DNA of 7,326 nt from Candidatus Heimdallarchaeota archaeon AB_125 (GTDB lineage: Archaea > Asgardarchaeota > Heimdallarchaeia > Heimdallarchaeales > Heimdallarchaeaceae): positions 1 through 7,326 of the forward strand of contig MEHH01000137.1 in assembly GCA_001940755.1 (NCBI GenBank). The letters run 5' to 3'. Below are positions 5,871 to 7,326 of the stretch, one piece after another (the stretch's first letter is position 1; every line of letters starts with the position of its first letter). The notes under the pieces were generated by a model. It worked only from the letters and a program-made list of their open reading frames with translations. It searched no databases and was not told the origin of the DNA. The translations under genes were made by a program, and so were the position numbers.

Positions 5871-6374
5871 ATGAAGAAAAAATATATGTACTTAATATTT
5901 ACTACATTACTCTTAATTTTCCTACCTACTCAAATTTTAGCTGGAACAGCAACATGGTCAATAACCAGACCAAATGGAACAAAATTTACTTTCGAACCAG
6001 ATTTAGCTTCAGAGAAATACAAAATAGGAGATCTATTTGAAATAGGTGTAACAATGACAGCTGATATTTTTGGAACTGATATAGTAGCTTTCTATGAGAT
6101 AAATGTAGACGCCGAAATTACTGGAGAAACATACTTCACATACGAAAACCTAACTCTCCAAGATATAAATATTGAAGGTGGAAGCAGCTCTGCAACCTTT
6201 ACATTTAATCTATCAGATATTGTAGACTCATATTTTGATGTTTACTTTATATATAATTTCAAGGAAAATGATACATCAGATGAAGATGCTTTTAGTTCAG
6301 GCTCAGGCCTACCGGAAGCAATACGATTTCAATGCTATTTGCCTTTTTCCGGTAAATCTCTACATATCCAGTAA
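5871..6374 (+). CDS. Exported surface protein, paralog 5, C-terminus lost at element junction
   Basis: Residues 1-24 are the family signal peptide (TQILA end). Residues 25 to about 146 are a typical ectodomain with MTADIFGT (61-68), DINIEGGSSS and FNLSDI, and sequons at 35, 93, 113 and 133. After SSGSG (codon ending about 6308) similarity stops abruptly: the expected VRVKEAS, membrane helix and Lys/Arg tail are missing and replaced by 21 unrelated residues ending HIQ. The junction coincides with the beginning of an 8-bp inverted repeat and with a rise in GC content. The product, if made, would lack its anchor and be released. Insertion of the downstream element, or an assembly join, explains this. 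Confidence 0.8.
   Translation: MKKKYMYLIFTTLLLIFLPTQILAGTATWSITRPNGTKFTFEPDLASEKYKIGDLFEIGVTMTADIFGTDIVAFYEINVDAEITGETYFTYENLTLQDINIEGGSSSATFTFNLSDIVDSYFDVYFIYNFKENDTSDEDAFSSGSGLPEAIRFQCYLPFSGKSLHIQ
6310..6354. repeat. 8-bp inverted repeat at the junction
   Basis: TACCGGAA at 6310-6317 is perfectly inverted as TTCCGGTA at 6347-6354, with GCAA (6318-6321) and TTGC inside able to extend the stem across a short bulge. It begins within a few bases of where the exported gene loses similarity. It could be part of an attachment site or element end, or a hairpin. Confidence 0.5.
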
Positions 6375-6454
6375 ATCCGTGAAAACTGTCTCAAAGGTTG
6401 TCTTTTTGGGGGTATCATGTAACACCAGGGTGGGGGAGAAAGTTGAAAATAGAC
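6355..6454. other. Non-coding stretch with possible insertion-sequence scars
   Basis: No gene was recognised. AACTGTCTCAAAGG at 6384-6397 resembles terminal repeats I remember from some bacterial insertion sequences. A G-rich segment follows (GGGGG at 6408-6412, GGG at 6428-6430, GGGGG at 6432-6436). Neither has a visible partner end in the window, so these are only hints. Confidence 0.25.
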
Positions 6455-6482
6455 CCCTTTAGCAGCGTCTGAGGGTTTTTTT
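6455..6482 (+). terminator. Hairpin plus T7 intrinsic terminator
   Basis: CCCTT (6455-6459) and AG (6461-6462) pair with CT (6469-6470) and GAGGG (6471-6475), with one bulged T and a loop of 6 nt, followed directly by T7 (6476-6482). This is the bacterial Rho-independent form, unlike the hairpin-free T tracts to the left. No gene clearly ends just upstream except the truncated exported gene, so it may insulate the element. Confidence 0.5.
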
Positions 6483-6495
6483 CTTAAATCAGTGC

Positions 6496-6523
6496 TTGAC
6501 ATTGCTTAGATAATGTATATAAT
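6496..6523 (+). promoter_or_regulatory. Consensus sigma70-type promoter
   Basis: TTGACA at 6496-6501 and TATAAT at 6518-6523 are both exact consensus boxes, 16 bp apart. Transcription would start near 6530, at the ATG of the ribbon-helix-helix gene (6531), which has no Shine-Dalgarno motif. The message would be leaderless or nearly so. Confidence 0.65.
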
Positions 6524-6530
6524 ATTTATT

Positions 6531-6704
6531 ATGGCGACAGTAATATTACAGAACATACCAGATGAATTGAAGAATAGCTTTAAAGCCACCTGTGCACAAA
6601 AAGGCACTACCATGAAAGCAGAATTTATTCGTTTTATGAAAGAGAGTGTAGGACAGGAAGTATTGAAGAAAGCCCTTGAAAAGAAGAAGCGGCGCAAGCC
6701 ATAA
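6531..6704 (+). CDS. Small ribbon-helix-helix (CopG/Arc-like) DNA-binding protein
   Basis: A 57-residue protein with the RHH layout: a short beta strand (TVILQNIP, residues 3-10), helix 1 beginning with DELKNSFKATCAQKG, a turn at GTTM, helix 2 (KAEFIRFMKES), and a very basic tail (KKALEKKKRRKP). Such proteins dimerise, insert the paired strands into the DNA major groove, and serve as repressors, antitoxins or partition factors. No toxin gene is adjacent; the next gene is a recombinase, so control of that gene or of the element is the best guess. Start set at ATG 6531 because the strand begins there; an ATG at 6513 would overlap the -10 box. Confidence 0.75.
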   Translation: MATVILQNIPDELKNSFKATCAQKGTTMKAEFIRFMKESVGQEVLKKALEKKKRRKP

Positions 6705-6711
6705 TAGGCTT

Positions 6712-6803
6712 GCCAGGGATAGGGTAGCTCCCGAAAGCCGGACCTCGGAACGGTTGCCCTGGCACTTCGATTATCCGAGGCGCACTATTCCGAGGAGTGC
6801 AAA
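6712..6803 (+). promoter_or_regulatory. Structured leader of the recombinase gene, possible cis-regulatory RNA
   Basis: GCCAGGG (6712-6718) pairs with CCCTGGC (6757-6763), closing two inner hairpins: GGG/CCC (6722-6724 with 6730-6732) and GCCG/CGGT (6737-6740 with 6751-6754). The second loop exposes CCTCGGAA (6743-6750), complementary to CCGAGG at 6775-6780 and to TTCCGAGG at 6788-6795. The latter overlaps the GAGGAG ribosome-binding site (6792-6797), and GCAC/GTGC (6782-6785 with 6797-6800) can also fold over it. This does not match any riboswitch class I can name. It may instead be a recombination site. Confidence 0.5.
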
Positions 6804-7326
6804 TTGAACGATATTATCCTACTCGAAGAGCCCGTTGAGGCTCTTCGCCAAATCCAATCATGTTTTCCTAATGTCCTCGAGGCTCTGCGAAAAGCTCGAG
6901 GCTTGTTTGAGCGAATCCGGAGCTTTGAGGATGTGGAAAACTACCTTCTCCGTGGAGCAGGTCTTGCCCCGAATACCTACAAGTCCTATCTAATAGCCAT
7001 CAAGCAGCTCTATAAATACACTGGTGGATTAAATCCTCTTCAGGTTACACCTGGCCACATTGAGGGCTACTATGACAGCCTAGTGAAGCGCGTTGACCGG
7101 AACACGGCCTATTTAAGAGTCCGGGGACTCAAGCGATTCTTCTCTGGGATTTCTAAGATAATACCTGGCTATATCTCACCCTTTGAGGTCATGGAGGAGA
7201 GGCTTACAAAAAAACTCAATTGGACCAAGAAAGGAAACCGGACTAAAAAAGCGCTGAACAAGGGGGAGGCGCGAGAACTCCTTGCCTGGTTGCAGGAGGA
7301 TCAGACAGTCAAGGGTAAGGCCAATT
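6804..7326 (+). CDS. Tyrosine recombinase (phage-type integrase), N-terminal part, 3' end outside window
   Basis: Open from TTG 6804 to the window edge, 174 codons. The start is set by the strong ribosome-binding site GAGGAG (6792-6797), 6 nt before; the frame has no ATG or GTG between its upstream TAG (6720) and this TTG. Residues about 40-130 form the SAM-like core-binding domain of tyrosine recombinases (YLLRGAGL..NTYKSYLIAI, then VDRNTAYLRVRGLKRFF). KKALNKGEARELLAWL (148-163) is the usual entry to the catalytic domain. The catalytic Arg, His and Tyr lie beyond the window, so activity cannot be judged. It cuts and rejoins DNA at paired inverted sites and probably mobilises the surrounding element. 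From memory it resembles integrases of anaerobic bacteria more than archaeal ones. GC-rich codon choice contrasts with genes left of 6300. Confidence 0.85.
   Translation, partial: MNDIILLEEPVEALRQIQSCFPNVLEALRKARGLFERIRSFEDVENYLLRGAGLAPNTYKSYLIAIKQLYKYTGGLNPLQVTPGHIEGYYDSLVKRVDRNTAYLRVRGLKRFFSGISKIIPGYISPFEVMEERLTKKLNWTKKGNRTKKALNKGEARELLAWLQEDQTVKGKAN
6824..6847. repeat. Perfect 9-bp inverted repeat with 6-bp centre, inside the recombinase start
   Basis: CGAAGAGCC (6824-6832) and GGCTCTTCG (6839-6847) are perfect inverted repeats around CGTTGA. The arrangement 9-6-9 is that of a tyrosine-recombinase core site, and as RNA it forms a stable hairpin about 20 nt after the start codon. Confidence 0.6.

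Larger units (their letters stand above)
5133..6305. repeat. Duplicated block, copy 2 (TPR relic, zinc ribbon, divergent promoter, exported protein)
   Basis: Counterpart of the block at 181-1527, with the same order and orientations. It starts inside the TPR relic and is cut at its right end where the exported gene meets foreign sequence. The spacer between TPR stop and zinc-ribbon stop has shrunk from 62 bp in copy 1 to an overlap here. Confidence 0.75.
6306..7326 (+). mobile_element. Left part of a putative integrative element (right end outside window)
   Basis: From about 6306 the sequence becomes richer in GC and changes style: bacterial-type promoter, hairpin terminator, ribbon-helix-helix gene, structured leader and a tyrosine recombinase. 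It interrupts exported paralog 5. The exact boundary and any target-site repeat cannot be seen because the other end is missing. Alternatives are a remnant of older insertions or a false assembly join. Confidence 0.6.

Noticed and set aside
6408..6436. G-quadruplex in the G-rich stretch
   Set aside because: Only three runs of three or more G are present, so a stable four-tract quadruplex is not supported.
6506..6697. Minus-strand frame opposite the ribbon-helix-helix gene
   Set aside because: The plus-strand product has a clear RHH pattern, a consensus promoter and a following recombinase gene. The antisense frame has none of these.
6712..6763. tRNA-like gene in the recombinase leader
   Set aside because: There is a closed stem with inner hairpins, but no T-arm consensus, no seven-base anticodon loop and no acceptor-end geometry.

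Overview
The window joins two unlike kinds of DNA. Positions 1 to about 6305 are very AT-rich and look archaeal. Small exported proteins end in one C-terminal membrane helix plus a Lys/Arg tail and carry many N-glycosylation sequons. Intergenic spacers are T-rich, and TATA-like boxes lie 36-38 bp before the start codons with a short GGTG ribosome-binding motif after them. A membrane-anchored Ig-domain plus DNase I-like phosphoesterase and zinc-ribbon membrane proteins would fit an Asgard-type archaeon, but that lineage is a guess from protein style and was not searched. Positions from about 6306 to the end are visibly richer in GC and look like a mobile element of bacterial style: an exact sigma70-type promoter, a ribbon-helix-helix protein, a structured leader, and a tyrosine recombinase cut by the window end.

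The archaeal-like part is a paralog array. In order it holds: the end of a TPR-like gene (+); a double zinc-ribbon membrane protein (-) divergent from an exported anchored protein (+); a second exported protein; a third copy reduced to its promoter and signal peptide; an AT-rich gap; a secreted or membrane-tethered endonuclease/exonuclease/phosphatase-family enzyme; a fourth exported protein; a frameshifted zinc-ribbon gene (-); a relic of the TPR gene; a second full zinc-ribbon gene (-); and a fifth exported protein whose end is replaced by the mobile element. The block TPR end / zinc ribbon / divergent promoter / exported protein therefore occurs twice, from about 181 and from about 5133, which indicates segmental duplication followed by decay.

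All five exported-family starts have a related promoter about 45 bp long, so the intact members are probably expressed in a similar way. The three zinc-ribbon proteins keep all eight cysteines at identical residue numbers while their membrane regions differ. How the two families work together is unknown. The plausible picture is a locus of surface-displayed beta-rich proteins with divergently transcribed membrane zinc-ribbon partners, undergoing gene birth and loss. The element at the right end may have integrated into the last family member; an assembly chimera is the main alternative.
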